A model generated the notes under the pieces. That model had not been told where the DNA came from and ran no database searches. It was given only the letters and a program-made list of their open reading frames with translations. From Liolophura sinensis (Eukaryota > Mollusca > Polyplacophora > Chitonida > Chitonidae), in NCBI RefSeq assembly GCF_032854445.1, contig NC_088298.1, positions 1,794,160 through 1,858,159 on the forward strand: a DNA stretch of 64,000 bases, in the 5' to 3' direction. Positions 25,600-38,192 of this stretch are shown one piece after another. A program made the translations under genes and the position numbers. The first letter of the stretch is position 1. Each line of letters begins with the position of its first letter.

Positions 25600-26460
25600 C
25601 AACGGCCCCACAGTGATCCTGAGTGGGGGAGTCCAAAATTTAGTCTGTTCCCAAGGCCGGGATTGAACCTGCCCCTCATGAGGCCTAGCAATGGTTTTAA
25701 CAATTTGCCACCTCCTGTTCGGGGGGGGGGGGGGGGGTTTTGGAGCTGTCAATGAGGGGGGGGGGGGGGGTTAGCTGTCAATGAGGGGGAAGCTGTGAGT
25801 CTCTTTGGGACTGTTTAATACTGCAATTAGTACATAACACACTGCACCATTTAGATTTGTAAAATGTTAGTCAAGTTTTGTAATCCTCCGTGATTCACAG
25901 TGGGGGAGTCCAAAATTTAGTCTGTTCCCAAGGTCGGGATTGAACCTGCTCCTCATGAGGCCTAGCAATGGTTTTAACAATTTGCCAACTACTTGTAGGG
26001 GAGGGGGGGGGGAGCTGTCAATGAGGGGGAAGCTGTCAATGAGGGGGGAAGCTGTCAATGAGGGGGAAGCTGTCAATGAGGGGGAAGCTGTCAATGAGGG
26101 GGGAAGCTGTCAATTAGGGGGAAGCTGTCAATGAGGGGGGGAAGCTGTCAATGAGGGGGAAGCTGTCAATGAGGGGGGAAGCTGTCAATTAGGGGGAAGC
26201 TGTCAATGAGGGGGGGAAGCTGTCAATGAGGGGGAAGCTGTCAATGAGGGGGAAGCTGTCAATGAGGGGGGAAGCTGTCAATGAGGGGGAAGCTGTCAAT
26301 GAGGGGGAAGCTGTCAATGAGGAGGGAAGCTGTCAATGAGGGGGAAGCTGTCAATGAGGGGGAAGCTGTCAGTCTGCTTGGGACTGTTAAATACTGCAAT
26401 CAGTACATAACACAGAGCACCATTTAGATTTGTAAAATGTTAGTCAAGTTTTGTAATCCT
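25600..26460. repeat. Compound G-rich array, 18-20 bp unit, with duplicated flanks
   Basis: The unit AGCTGTCAATGAGGGGGA recurs about 20 times at 26008-26370, with a shorter second block at 25745-25795. Left flank AGTGGGGGAGTCCAAAATTT is present at about 25620 and 25900. Right flank TTAGATTTGTAAAATGTTAG is present at about 25850 and 26424. A larger segment including the array therefore duplicated. Confidence 0.88.
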
Positions 26461-26605
26461 AGCCTGATTCGTTTGTATGAAGTGGCCGAGAACTATAGCT
26501 GGTCTTATCACCAGTTCTGAAATCTCACCATTGAATTCATTCACCACCTTCTTCTGCATGTGTAAAGGTCAACTCAATTCAGCTGTGTTTTTCCCTTAAC
26601 CATTT

Positions 26606-26692
26606 ATTCGGCTGCGTTTATGCCAAACTCAAGAATATTTCACTTTCTACACCATGGCGACCAGCATTATGGTGGGGGGGAACTGGGTTGAC
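26606..26692 (-). mobile_element. Family A SINE fragment
   Basis: TTATGCCAAACTCAAGAATA, TTTCACTTTCTACACCATGG and CCAGCATTATGGTGGGG in the reverse orientation. Confidence 0.75.
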
Positions 26693-27299
26693 CCTGCTGG
26701 AGTTTTGCCCATTTAGTACTCTACTAAGCTGCATGGTCAAGTTAACTTACTGGAAACATGTTCCTAGAAGGAGAACCTTCTGTTTAAATAAAACTACACT
26801 TATACATGTAGCCAGTATAAGTAAAAAAAAAAAAACCCAAAACAAACACACACCATGGCAATGATTCTAAGTACATCTACCCTAATGACCATAAATTTTG
26901 CCCATGACTAACTTGTCCTAATTTTTCCTAATTCAGTGAGTTGTATAGATTTTAGAAAGGTGCTTTGAGGTCTGGCTTGGCACATGGGGTGATATTCTAC
27001 TGGAAAACTGTAAGTTTCAGCACCAAAATTAACATTTTGTGACATGAATTTACCTCTGAAAATGCACTTTTTATGGGTGAAATTATAGGTCATTTTTGGT
27101 ATGTAAGCAAATACCAATCCCTGTCCTCATTAAAATGTTATAAAAGAGAGAGTGACATATATAGGACTGATCAGAAAATGGCAATTTAGAACAAATCAGT
27201 ATGTAATGAAAATTAAAAACAAAAGACAACAAATTACATTACCCTGGTTATTTTAGGAGAGAAGTGGAAACAGATGAAAATGGCCACAAGCATTCTTTT

Positions 27300-27650
27300 T
27301 TGACGTGCTTGGTAATAATCATGTAATAATTGCTTCAGATTTAAGGTCGTATTTAACAATTTTTTAGCCATATCGCGACGAGGAGCCATTGCGTGTGTGT
27401 ACATATACTGTAGTACACAGGGTGAGTGCATGCTGCCAAAGCACTGCTGCCACCAAAGTATCATGCTGAAGACACCAAACCTGACATCCCACCCAGTCAG
27501 TCACATTATACTGACACTGCCAACCAGTTATGTAGCTTGCTCCAATCTCTCAGCGCTGAGCACCTGAGGTAAGGCAGCAACAAGTACCATTTTTGAAGTC
27601 TTGGTATGACCTGACCTGGGTCTGATCCCATATCACCTGGACGTGGAAGG
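27300..27650 (-). mobile_element. Family C SINE-like copy
   Basis: Reads, in plus order, GTATTTAACAATTTTTTAGC, CGACGAGGAGCCATTGCG, CAGTCACATTATACTGACAC, GCGCTGAGCACCTGAGG and TGACCTGACCTGGGTCTGAT. The overall layout parallels family B but with different internal blocks. Confidence 0.65.
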
Positions 27651-27820
27651 GACGTGATTGATACTTCTATAAATCAACTTTCAATCTGGAATTCTCATGA
27701 GGCCATGGGATAAGCTACATGTATATCAGGGACATCAGAAACAAGATGTCGCTTCATTTGTACTCAACCATCACATGGCTACAAGGCAAAACAAGGCATC
27801 TGTTGAAATGTAACCTTTCC

Positions 27821-28122
27821 TGAGTGAGTGGGTGCTTGGGGTTCAACGTCGCACTCAACAATTTTTCAGTCGTATGACGACGAAGGAATCTTTAGGGTGT
27901 TTGTAATGTGCCCTTTGTTGCAGGACGAATTTCCACCGCTCTTTTATCTAGTGCTGCTTCACTGAGACGACTTACTGAAGGCAAGTAAGCCGCCCCGCCC
28001 CAGTCATTATACTGATACGGGTCAACCAGTTGTTGCACTATACCCTTCATGCTACACCCCAAGCGAGGAAGTTACAGGTTCCTCTTTTAAAGTCTTAGGC
28101 ATGATCTACCGCTCCTGAAAAC
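27821..28122 (-). mobile_element. Family B SINE
   Basis: (GAGT)n, GTGCTTGGGGTTCAACGTCG, TTTTTCAGTCGTATGACGAC, CTTCACTGAGACGACTTACT, GGGTCAACCAGTTGTTGCAC and a decayed head. Confidence 0.85.
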
Positions 28123-29077
28123 CTTTCTTGGATTATGGAAACAACTCATCTTGGATTGTTCAAACTTGCTCACATGCTGGGGCTCTTGATTTTGTCATCG
28201 TGCTAATTTTAGCCTAGATTTATAGCTTTGAACTGCGATAGCTCGGCCATGCAACATCACAAAAATAATAGGTTTCCTTTCAAATTTTATGAATGATACT
28301 TTATTGATGAGTACATAAACTTGGTACAGTGCTATATCTTTTCTTTTATATGAAACATAGCATGTAGGTCTATGCTATAGTTTGTGCTTGGGAGTACATG
28401 TATGTATGTTATAACACACTATGTGCTTACAACATGCCCGCAAAAACCTGGAATGCTTTCCTAAGTGTAGTCTAAATATAGGACAGTGTGTCTCCCAGAA
28501 CAGTGGAAAATACATTTTTCATTCATTAACTGTGAACCACGAAAAACATGTGTGCATACATGCATATCACTTTCCAAGACATTGCTTAAGTTTGTTTTTC
28601 CACACGAGGAGTCCATACACATACTGTTACACATGCTGCTAACAACGGATCACTATAGTAACATCCACATTGTATCAACCCCTGTTTCCTTTCCCTTTTT
28701 TTTTTTCTGTCCAGTTTTCAACAACTGGAATTTTCAGACATCCTTCCATACTCCTCACAGTGGATGCCCGATTCACATTACTGCTGAAAGGTACATGTAA
28801 TGGTTTTTGTCTGAATTTCACCAGAAAGAATCATGTAGCAAACTTTATGAGCACAGTTAGACACACGTGTCTTTAATCTTTCACATGCACAACTCTGTTC
28901 GCTTGAATTTTTGTTGGGAACCCAGACTGCTTATTTGATTAAGCCTAGCTTAATTGGTCTTGATCATCCCTACCATTAGGCCCTTCAGGTCAACGAGGCC
29001 CCATGATCAAATTCAGTACCCAACATCTGAATTGACAGCAGATTTCACCGGGATAGGATATGCCAGTGAATTCCATC

Positions 29078-29417
29078 TGCTGCAACCGGCCCTGTTAGAG
29101 CATCCTCTCTGGGGGTGGAACCAGTGTCAATCCTTGGTCGGGTTACCCCTAAGACCTTAAAAGAGTCAGTTGGAGCTTCCACATTTGGCATTCAGCATTA
29201 AGGGGATAGTGCAATGACTGGTTGACCCGTATCAGTATAATGGTTCGGGCAGGGTGGCTTTACTGCTTGCCTTCAGTAAGTCGTTTCGGTGAAGCAGCAC
29301 TACATAAAAGCGCGGTGGAAATCCGTCCTGAAACAAGGATGCACAATACATGTACATGCACTCTAGCGACTCCGTCATATGACTGAAAAATTGCTAAGTA
29401 CGACGTTGAACCCCAAG
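29078..29417 (+). mobile_element. Family B SINE
   Basis: Head with GTGTCAATCCTTGGTCGGG; body AAGGGGATAGTGCAATGACT and GTAAGTCGTTTCGGTGAAGC; tail AAGTACGACGTTGAACCCCA. The terminal CTCA repeat is missing. Confidence 0.85.
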
Positions 29418-29514
29418 CTCTGTGGGTCATCTCAGAGGTGGAACACATATATCATATTCACATTATGTCTGGGAATTCAAAATTTTCACTATCCCTTGTG
29501 ATTTATCTGTGAGT

Positions 29515-30450
29515 GTGGGTCAAGACACTGATCAAATTTTCAGTAGTGATATATCCGCTGTAAATCCTGGAAAGTTTTTCATCACATTTTCCACAATGAC
29601 CCAATGTAGACCCTCATGTGGAGGCTGAGTGAAAACACTGATCAAATTTTCAGTATTTACCCATTGTAGACCCTTCTGTGGCAGCTAATAAAAAACACTG
29701 GTCAAATTTTCAGTATTTACCCGTTGTAAACCCTTCTGTAGCAGCTAAAACACTGGTCAAATTTTCAGTAGTGATATATCTGCTGTAGATCCTGGAAAGT
29801 TTTTCATCACATTTTTGGGACCGGTAGATCCAGGATCAATCCTTGATCGAGTCACATTTAAGACTTCAAAAGAGGAAGTTGTAACTTCCTTGCTTGGCGT
29901 TCAGTATTAAGGGGATAGTGCAACAACTGGTTGACCCGTATCAGTATAATGGCTCGGGCGCTGCGGCTTACTTGCCTTCGGTAAGTCGTCTCAGTGAAGC
30001 AGCACTATATAAAAGAGCGGTGGAAATCCGTCCTGCAACAAGGAGGCACATTACACATACATGCACCCTAATGATTCCTTCGTCGTCATATGACTGAAAA
30101 ATTGTTGAGTACGACGTTAAACCCCAAGCACTCATTCACTCACTCATCACATTTTCCACATTGACCCCATGTAGACCCTCATGTGAAGGCCGAGTGAAAA
30201 CACTGATCAAATTTTCAGTATTTACCCATTGTAGACCCTTCTGTAGCAGCTAATAGAAAACACTGGTCAAATTTTCAATGTTGACCAACTGCAGATCCTT
30301 TTGTGAAAGCTGCAAGAAAACATTTATCAAATTTTCAGCACTGACCCTTGTAGACCCTTACGTGTGTGTGTGTGGGTTGGGGGGGGGGAAGCGGGGAGCA
30401 TGAGTGAAAACATTTATCAAATTTTTAATATTGTTCCATTCTTGTATTGA
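29515..30450. repeat. About 60-bp degenerate tandem repeat split by a SINE
   Basis: AAACACTGATCAAATTTTCA and ACCCATTGTAGACCCTTCTG alternate from 29515 to 29815 and resume at 30144. The intervening 328 bp is a family B insertion. Confidence 0.85.
29816..30143 (+). mobile_element. Family B SINE with perfect target duplication
   Basis: TCATCACATTTT flanks the element at 29804-29815 and 30144-30155. The body matches the other copies and ends in a CACTCATTCACTCAC repeat. Confidence 0.92.
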
Positions 30451-31164
30451 CCCTTTCGGTCACGTTTCAGGAGTGCTTAGGTGTGTGAGTGCGATAGTTC
30501 GCCTCGTGTTTGAAGGCCTGGTCACCCAATAAATCTCCTGATTTTACAAACTGCCAAACATTGCGGTTTGTTGCTCACTTAGCTGGAGTTTTATGTCACA
30601 TCTATAGGATTGCTAGATGTTGGTTTTAACACCTAAATGGGAAAGTGTAAGTATTTCAATAAAGAAACAAAGACACAGCAGGTCGGAAAACCAAATTCTG
30701 CGATGGGCAACCTCCAACCAAAAAAAAAATCCTTAAAATTTAGACCATGTAGGAGTTCATGTATAACATTATCTAACAAGTATACATCTAGAACATACAA
30801 AACACCCACCGACACCTTTTGGAATTGAACCCGTGCCAAAACCAGATCAGTGCCGGAAAGACCATTCCTACCCGCATGATCTATGCCACCACTAGGGCAT
30901 GCATGTATACATGTAGCTGAATCTCTGGAGAGTAAGCTCAGCCCTGACTTGCCATGCATGCCTCCATGTATATAACTGGGTTGCCCTTCTCATCACCCAG
31001 GGGCTTATATACAAACCTAGCCATTACCACACATCTCTTGTTACTAACACAACAAGGGCTATTAGCCCAAGTCAGAATGTCAGAGGCGGCTGTACAGTTC
31101 AGAGAGGCTATACACAGTAATGGAGGTAGAGAAATCCTCTATTCTACTGTAGACCAGGGGGATA

Positions 31165-31298
31165 CTTTCACAAAACTTCGCAAGTCATATTTCTCGTAAC
31201 ATTTTCACAATAGACGTTGAATAGATTATACAGTGCCATAAGACAACATCATTTATGAGAAAAGTTACAAAAAATTGATTTGCAAAGTTTTGTCAAAG
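31165..31298. mobile_element. MITE-like inverted-repeat element
   Basis: CTTTCACAAAACTTCGCAAG at the left is mirrored by TTGCAAAGTTTTGTCAAAG at the right. About 134 bp and AT-rich inside. Confidence 0.6.
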
Positions 31299-31683
31299 AG
31301 GGTCATGCAGGTTACCCATAGAATTATGTGGGCTGAGCATTGAGGCTCTCAAAACAGCCATTTTTTTTTTGTTTTAGGGAATTTTGTTTGAGCAAAGTGT
31401 CCAGATTTCATTTTTTACAATTTTCCCATGTTAAAAGTACTAAAAACCCAGAATCCAAATGATCAAATTTCAATTTTAACTTTTCACATGGAAGATGGTA
31501 AATAGGCATATAGCAGACTAACCCTAGCAGAAAACAATGGAGGTTAGGGTTATAACCGGTTACCTATGGAGGGGTGAAATAGAAAACTGGTGATATTTGG
31601 ACACCCTGTTTTCAGCACTTTTAACATGAGAGAGATAGGAGCAAAAGAAATCCAGACACCCTGCTATAACAAAATGTGGTCGC

Positions 31684-31815
31684 TATGAGTTAAAGTCCAG
31701 CTCATGCTGGCTTCCTCTCCGGCCATGAGTGGGAAGGTCTGCCAGCAACCTGCAGATGGTCAAAATAAAAATAAATATCAAAAGATAAAATAAAAAATAA
31801 AAATCAAATAAATAA
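31684..31815 (+). mobile_element. Family A SINE middle fragment with A-rich tail
   Basis: GAGTTAAAGTCCAGCTCATG, CTGGCTTCCTCTCCGGCC and CAACCTGCAGATGGTC join directly to an AAAT/AAATA-rich tail. The region from the hinge to the 3' end is deleted. Confidence 0.8.
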
Positions 31816-32277
31816 CTAAAAATATAACAAAATGGTCTCCAAAAGGGATGTATGGACATTTCTGGCTAACCCCCTGGGTTCGAATATTTTAGGGGAACTA
31901 AAAACCAAAATTTGTCAACACGTACATGTTACATATTCAACTCATGGTTTCAATTAAACCTGGATGACAATATTAACATAAATATCAAAATTTATCTAAT
32001 TTCAATATGTTTGCCTTTTCCCCTGCAATATGGACGCGGGTCAGAGCTATAGTGAAGATGGTTCATATGAACAGTATGTAAAAACGCACTTTCAGAAACA
32101 CAAAAAGGCCTTGAAATGATGCTTTTGATGCCAACACTTCACTTTTTTTGATAATAAATTAATCAAACAAAACTGTTATTAATTGGACCCATAAGATGGA
32201 TGAATCAATTACAACCAATCAAAGTGTGTCACTTAACTATAGGTTTAATACAGTACTGCATGCATATGTAATCTCTG

Positions 32278-32372
32278 CAGGCTGAAAGGGCAGGGGAAGG
32301 GGGTTGGGGATGGTGGTGGTGGGTTTGGGAGAAGGGTGGGGGGTGGAGTGGGGGGGGGGGGTTGTTGATGGG
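32278..32372. repeat. G-rich low-complexity tract
   Basis: Runs of GGGG separated by short spacers, including a 13-G run. It has G-quadruplex potential on the plus strand. Confidence 0.8.
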
Positions 32373-32580
32373 TAGTGGTAATAGTAGATAGCGGAAAAAA
32401 CAGACCAAAGTGACATTCTCTACTGGGTCTTTGCATAGTAACACTGTACAGAAATCTGATAGTGTCTCATGCCAGTGTCTCATGCCAATGTCATAATACT
32501 GTAAATCATTTTTCCTGGATCTATTTTCAGACACCCATAGTTGCCTAACATTTCTGATTTATTTTTGCCATCTGGCAGAG

Positions 32581-32820
32581 AAGGGGCCTCCATGGCTGAG
32601 TTGGTTAGCGTGCTAGCTCAGTGTAATGGCCCAGAAAACTCTCACCAATGCGGTCGCCGTGAGTTCAAGTCCAGCTGGCTTCCTCTTCGGTCATATGTGA
32701 GAAGGTCTGGCAGCAACCTGTAGATGGTTGTGGGTGTTCCCCTGGCTATGCCCGGTTTCCTCCCACCATAATGATGGTCGCCGTCGGATAAGAAAACACC
32801 AATCAAATAAATAAATAAAT
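32581..32820 (+). mobile_element. Family A SINE, full length
   Basis: Head GGGGCCTCCATGGCTGAGTT, GGTTAGCGTGCTAGC (box A); GTGAGTTCAAGTCCAGC (box B); tail CCAATCAAATAAATAAATAA. The flanks CATCTGGCAGAG and CATCCGCCAGAG (32569-32580, 32821-32832) look like a 12-bp target duplication with two changes. Confidence 0.92.
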
Positions 32821-33000
32821 CATCCGCCAGAGTATGACTCTTCACCGTAAGAGTGTTCGAACTCCAAGTTCCCCAATTACCTGCTTGGTCAATGCTTAGC
32901 CAGATAAAATCAAATCCAAATAAAAATCAAAATATTCACTTTTGCCAACGATGCACTTCAAGTCCTTTTTCAGAGTAGCCTGTGTATTTCATTGTTGGCC

Positions 33001-33140
33001 AGCATAAATGTGTAACATACATGTGCAACATAAAAGTGTAACATAACTGTGCAGCATAAAAGTGTAACATAAATGTGCGACAAAAAGGTGCAGCATAAAT
33101 GTGTAACATAAATGTGCGACATAAAGGTGCAGCATAAAAG
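33001..33140. repeat. 15-bp degenerate minisatellite
   Basis: Units such as AACATAAATGTGCGA, AACATAAAAGTGT and CAGCATAAAAGTGTA, about 9 copies. Confidence 0.85.
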
Positions 33141-33728
33141 GATACTTTGATTCTGAGGTAAACCCTGTTTTTGGATGACTTTTCAAACTACAGTCAACTG
33201 GGTATAGTACACTATAGTCTTATTACCATCAGCTGGCCCATAATGCCCCCAACAGTTTACAAGGCTATTAATAAGTCCACACATGGTCTGAGTTACTCCC
33301 ACATGTGTGATGGGGAAGAACATGTCTGGAAAATGGGTAGCCTGTGGAGTAGGCCAGGTTACATCTGGCTTTTTTCTCTGTTTTCATGGAAGATCAGCCT
33401 TACTGGCAGAAATGTTGGCTGGATTATCAAGTCTAAATTAAGTTTATTTATATATTGTTATATGGCTGCATGGCCTCAATTCACACTGTGCAATACATGC
33501 ATTGTACAGGTGTGCTCCAGCATTCTGTAAAAATTGTTTCTAAATTGCTCAGAGATCAAGGACATACACATAGCACAGCAAGTATGACTCCTAACAACCA
33601 CAATGAACAGCAGGTATCAGTTCAATCCCAGCACTGGACAGGGAATTTGTATCTTTTCTGCCCTCACTGTTCATAGCTGCCTTGGTGACAATCTGTGATT
33701 GACAAGGCTTGTGTGAACACTTGCGCAG

Positions 33729-34710
33729 ATAAATATGCCTGTGGCAGGATGGATATGCTAGTGGCAGGATGAGTACACTTAGGGTATGAGGAGTGCACTT
33801 GTGGTAGGATGAGTACACTTGTGCCAGAATGGGTACACTTGTGCCAGAATGGGTACACTTGTGGCAGAATGGGTACACTTGTGCCAGGATGAATACACTT
33901 GTGCCAGGATGAATACACTTGTGGCAGGATGAATACACTTGTGGTAGGATGAATATGCATGTGGTAAACCTGCGGATGGCTGTGGGTTTCCCGCGGGCTC
34001 TGCCCGGTTTCTTCCCACCATAATGCTGGCCGCTGTTGTATAAGTGAAATATTCTTGAGTACGGCGTAAACCACCCATCAAATAAATAAATAAATACATG
34101 TGGTAAGATGAGTATATCCTTCTGGCAGGATGAGTACACTTGTGGCAGGATCAGTATGTTTGTAGCAGGATGAATATGCTTGTGACAGGATAAATATAGT
34201 TGTGGCAAGATGAATATATTTGTGGCTGGAGGACTATACTTGTGGCAGGATGAATATATTTGTGATAGGATGTGTACATGTATATACTTGTGGAAGGATG
34301 AATGTATACTTGTGGTAGGATGACTATATACTTGTGGTAGGATGACTATACTTGTGGTAGGATGACTATACCTGTGGCAGGATAAATATACTTGCAGCAG
34401 GATGAATTGTTGAATATACTGCTGGTAAGATGGATACATACATGGCAGAATGAGTATACTTGTGGCAGGATGAGTAAATACTTGTGGCAGGATGAACATA
34501 TACTTGTGGCAGGATGAACATATACTTGTGACAGAATGATTTACTTGTGGCAAGGTTGGAATATGCTTGTGGCAAGATAAATATACTTGATGTAGGATAA
34601 ATATACTTGTGGTAGAATGAATATACATGTGACAGGATGAATCTACACGAGACAGGATGAACATACATGTGGCTGGATGAATATACATGTGCTTGTGACA
34701 GGATGAAAGG
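33729..34710. repeat. About 20-bp degenerate minisatellite, interrupted by a SINE
   Basis: The unit ACTTGTGGCAGGATGAATA has many variants. The minus-strand frame of nearly 400 codons arises from these units plus the SINE and is not called a gene. Confidence 0.9.
33968..34096 (+). mobile_element. Family A SINE, 5' truncated, inside a minisatellite
   Basis: Starts CCTGCGGATGGCTGTGGG and ends CATCAAATAAATAAATAAAT. CATGTGGTAA flanks it at 33958-33967 and 34097-34106. Confidence 0.92.
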
Positions 34711-34786
34711 GGAAACAGGACAGACAGTATCAGTTTTTGGATGTGTACCAGACCTGAGTCTCTGGAAGTGTACCACACATCAGTCA

Positions 34787-35730
34787 CCTACACCACTACA
34801 TATGTACACCTCATCTACACCACTACATGTGTACACCTCATCTACAACCCACATGTGTACACCCCATCTACACCCGTTCAGGTGTAGACCCCATCAACAC
34901 TCTTACAGGTGTACACCTCATCTACACCTTTACATGTGTACACTCCATCTACAACCCTATATGTGTACACCCTACATGTGCACACCTCATCTACACTCCT
35001 GCATGTGTACACCTCATCTACACCCCTACATGTGTACACCTCATCTACAACTTACATGTGTACACCTCATCTACACCCATACAGGTGTACACCTCGTCTA
35101 CACCCTACATGTGTACACCTCATCTACACTCCTACATGTGTACACTCCATCTACAACCCTATATGTGTACACCCTACAAGTGTACACCTCAAATACACCC
35201 CTACATGTGTACACCCCATCTACACCCCTGCATATGTACACCTCATCTACACACCTACATGTGTACACCTCATCTACACCACTACATGTGTACACCCCAT
35301 CTACAACCATTCAGGTGTAGACCACATCAACACCCTACATGTGTACACCTCACCTACACCCCTACAAGTGTACACCTCAAATACACCCCCACATGTGTAC
35401 ACCCCATCTACACCCCTGCATATGTACACCTCATCTACACACCTACATGTGTACACCTCATCTACACCGCTACATGTGTACACCTCATCTACACCCATAC
35501 AGGTGTACACCTCGTCTACACCCTACATGTGTACACCTCATCTACAACCCTACATGTGTACACTCCATCTACAACCCTATATGTGTACACCCTACATGTA
35601 CACACCTCATCTACACTCCTACATGTGTACACCTCATCTACACCCCTACATGTGTACACCTCATCTACACTCCTACATGTGTACGCCTTGTCTACACCCC
35701 TACATCTGTACACTTTACCTACATATACAT
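34787..35730. repeat. 27-bp minisatellite, about 35 copies
   Basis: The unit is CCTACATGTGTACACCTCAT followed by CTACACC, with shortened variants. Open frames of up to 336 codons are due to the period of 27. Confidence 0.93.
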
Positions 35731-35865
35731 GAAGAGACCTTCATGTGTAGAATATGTCACGGTGGAGGGGAGGTCGTATTGGGGACAAAACCCCAAATGC
35801 CCAGTACATACAGGCTAACATGTTACACCACAGATACCCTGAATAAATCTACATTCATTAGTCCA

Positions 35866-37963
35866 ACAAGTAGTAGTCTCTCAGTCCTACATATAGTAGT
35901 CTCTCAGTCCTACATCTAATAGTCTCTCAGTCCTACATGTAGCAGTCTCAGTCCTACATGTAGCAGTCTCAGTCCTACATGTAGCAGTCTCAGTCCTACA
36001 TGTAGCAGTCTCTCAGTCCTACATGTAGCAGTCTCAGTCCTACATGTAGCAGTCTCTCAGTCCTACATGTAGCAGTCTCAGTCCTACATGTAGCAGTCTC
36101 TCAGTCCTACATGTAGCAGTCTCTCAGTCCTACATGTAGCAGTCTCTCAGTCCTACATGTAGCAGTCTCTCAGTCCTACATGTAGGAGTCTCAGTCCTAC
36201 ATGTAGCAGTCTCTCAGTCCTACATGTAGCAGTCTCTCAGTCCTACATGTAGCAGTCTCAGTCCTACATGTACCAGTCTCAGTCCTACATGTAGCAGTCT
36301 CCCAGTCCTACATGTAGCTGTCTCCCAGTCCTACATGTAGCAGTCTCTCAGTCCTACATGTACCAGTCTCTCAGTCCTACATGTAGCAGTCTCTCAGTCC
36401 TACATGTAGCAGTCTCAGTCCTACATGTAGCAGTCTCTCAGTCCTACATGTAGCAGTCTCTCAGTCCTACATGTAGCAGTCTCTCAGTCCTACATGTACC
36501 AATTTCTCAGTCCTACATGTAGCAGTCTCAGTCCTACATGTAGCAGTCTCTCAGTCCTACATGTAGCAGTCTCAGTCCTACATGTAGCAGTCTCTCAGTC
36601 CTACATGTAGCAGTCTCTCAGTCCTACATGTAGCAGTCTCTCAGTCCTACATGTAGCAGTCTCAGTCCTACATGTAGCAGTCTCTCAGTCCTACATGTAG
36701 CAGTCTCAGTCCTACATGTACCAGTCTCAGTCCTACATGTAGCAGTCTCTCAGTCCTACATGTACCAGTCTCTCAGTCCTACATGTACCAGTCTCTCAGT
36801 CCTACATGTACCAGTCTCTCAGTCCTACATGTAGCAGTCTCCCAGTCCTACATGTAGCAGTCTCTCAGTCCTACATGTACCAGTCTCCCAGTCCTACATG
36901 TAGCAGTCTCTCAGTCCTACATGTACTAGTCTCTCAGTCCTACATGTAGCAGTCTCTCAGTCCTACATGTAGCAGTCTCTCAGTCCTACATGTAGCAGTC
37001 TCAGTCCTACATGTGGCAGTCTCTCAGTCCTACATGTAGCAGTCTCTCAGTCCTACATGTAGCAGTCTCAGTCCTACATGTAGCAGTCTCTCAGTCCTAC
37101 ATGTAGCAGTCTCAGTCCTACATGTAGCAGTCTCTCAGTCCTACATGTAGCAGTCTCAGTCCTACATGTAGCAGTCTCTCAGTCCTACATGTAGCAGTCT
37201 CTCAGTCCTACATGTAGCAGTCTCTCAGTCCTTTATGTAGCAGTCTCAGTCCTACATGTAGCAGTCTCTCAGTCCTACATGTAGCAGTCTCAGTCCTACA
37301 TATAGCAGTCTCTCAGTCCTACATGTAGCAGTCTCTCAGTCCTACATGTAGCAGTCTCTCAGTCCTACATGTAGCAGTCTCAGTCCTACATGTAGCAGTC
37401 TCTCAGTCCTACATGTAGCAGTCTCAGTCCTACATGTAGCAGTCTCTCAGTCCTACATGTAGCAGTCTCAGTCCTACATGTAGCAGTCTCTCAGTCCTAC
37501 ATGTAGCAGTCTCAGTCCTACATGTAGCAGTCTCTCAGTCCTACATATAGTAGTCTCTCAGTCCTACATGTAGCAGTCTCTCAGTCCTACATGTAGCAGT
37601 CTCTCAGTCTCAGTCCTACATGTAGCAGTCTCAGTCCTACATGTACCAGTCTCTCAGTCCTACATGTACCAGTCTCTCAGTCCTACATGTAGCAGTCTCA
37701 GTCCTACATGTAGCAGTCTCAGTCCTACATGTAGCAGTCTCTCAGTCCTACATGTAGCAGTCTCAGTCCTACATGTAGCAGTCTCTCAGTCCTACATGTA
37801 GCAGTCTCAGTCCTACATGTAGCAGTCTCAGTCCTACATGTAGCAGTCTCTCAGTCCTACATGTAGCAGTCTCAGTCCTACATGTAGCAGTCTCTCAGTC
37901 CTACATGTAGCAGTCTCAGTCCTACATGTAGCAGTCTCTCAGTCCTACATGTAGCAGTCTCTC
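35866..37963. repeat. 21/23-bp minisatellite, about 95 copies (2.1 kb)
   Basis: The unit CAGTCCTACATGTAGCAGTC is followed by either TCT or T, giving two lengths (23 and 21 bp) interspersed along the array. Each unit contains the perfect palindrome CTACATGTAG. Substitution variants (GTACCAG, GTAGGAG, TATAGTAG) are local. Confidence 0.95.
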
Positions 37964-38192
37964 CAGGCCACTATGAAGGTGCAAATCTACTGATTTGTCA
38001 AGTGACTGGATGGTTTTCCAAGTAAAAATATCTCCACAGGGTGAAACAGTTTACACACACACAAATAAGTGGATAAAACTTACAACACTTTTTATGACCA
38101 ATGGCTACAAGTTACGTATCAGATATTGTACACATGTGTAGTTTTTACTGTCACAAAGAATTTGGGAACATTTATAGTCCTCAACTTACTTA

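Noticed and set aside
33591-34787. 398-codon minus-strand open frame
   Set aside because: Made of degenerate 20-bp repeat units plus an inserted SINE; no domain and no codon bias.
34667-35919. Open frames of 217-336 codons on plus
   Set aside because: By-products of the 27-bp array; all three plus frames are open, which is not expected of a gene.
35866-37963. CRISPR-like regular repeats
   Set aside because: There are no unique spacers between units; this is a head-to-tail minisatellite in a eukaryotic genome.
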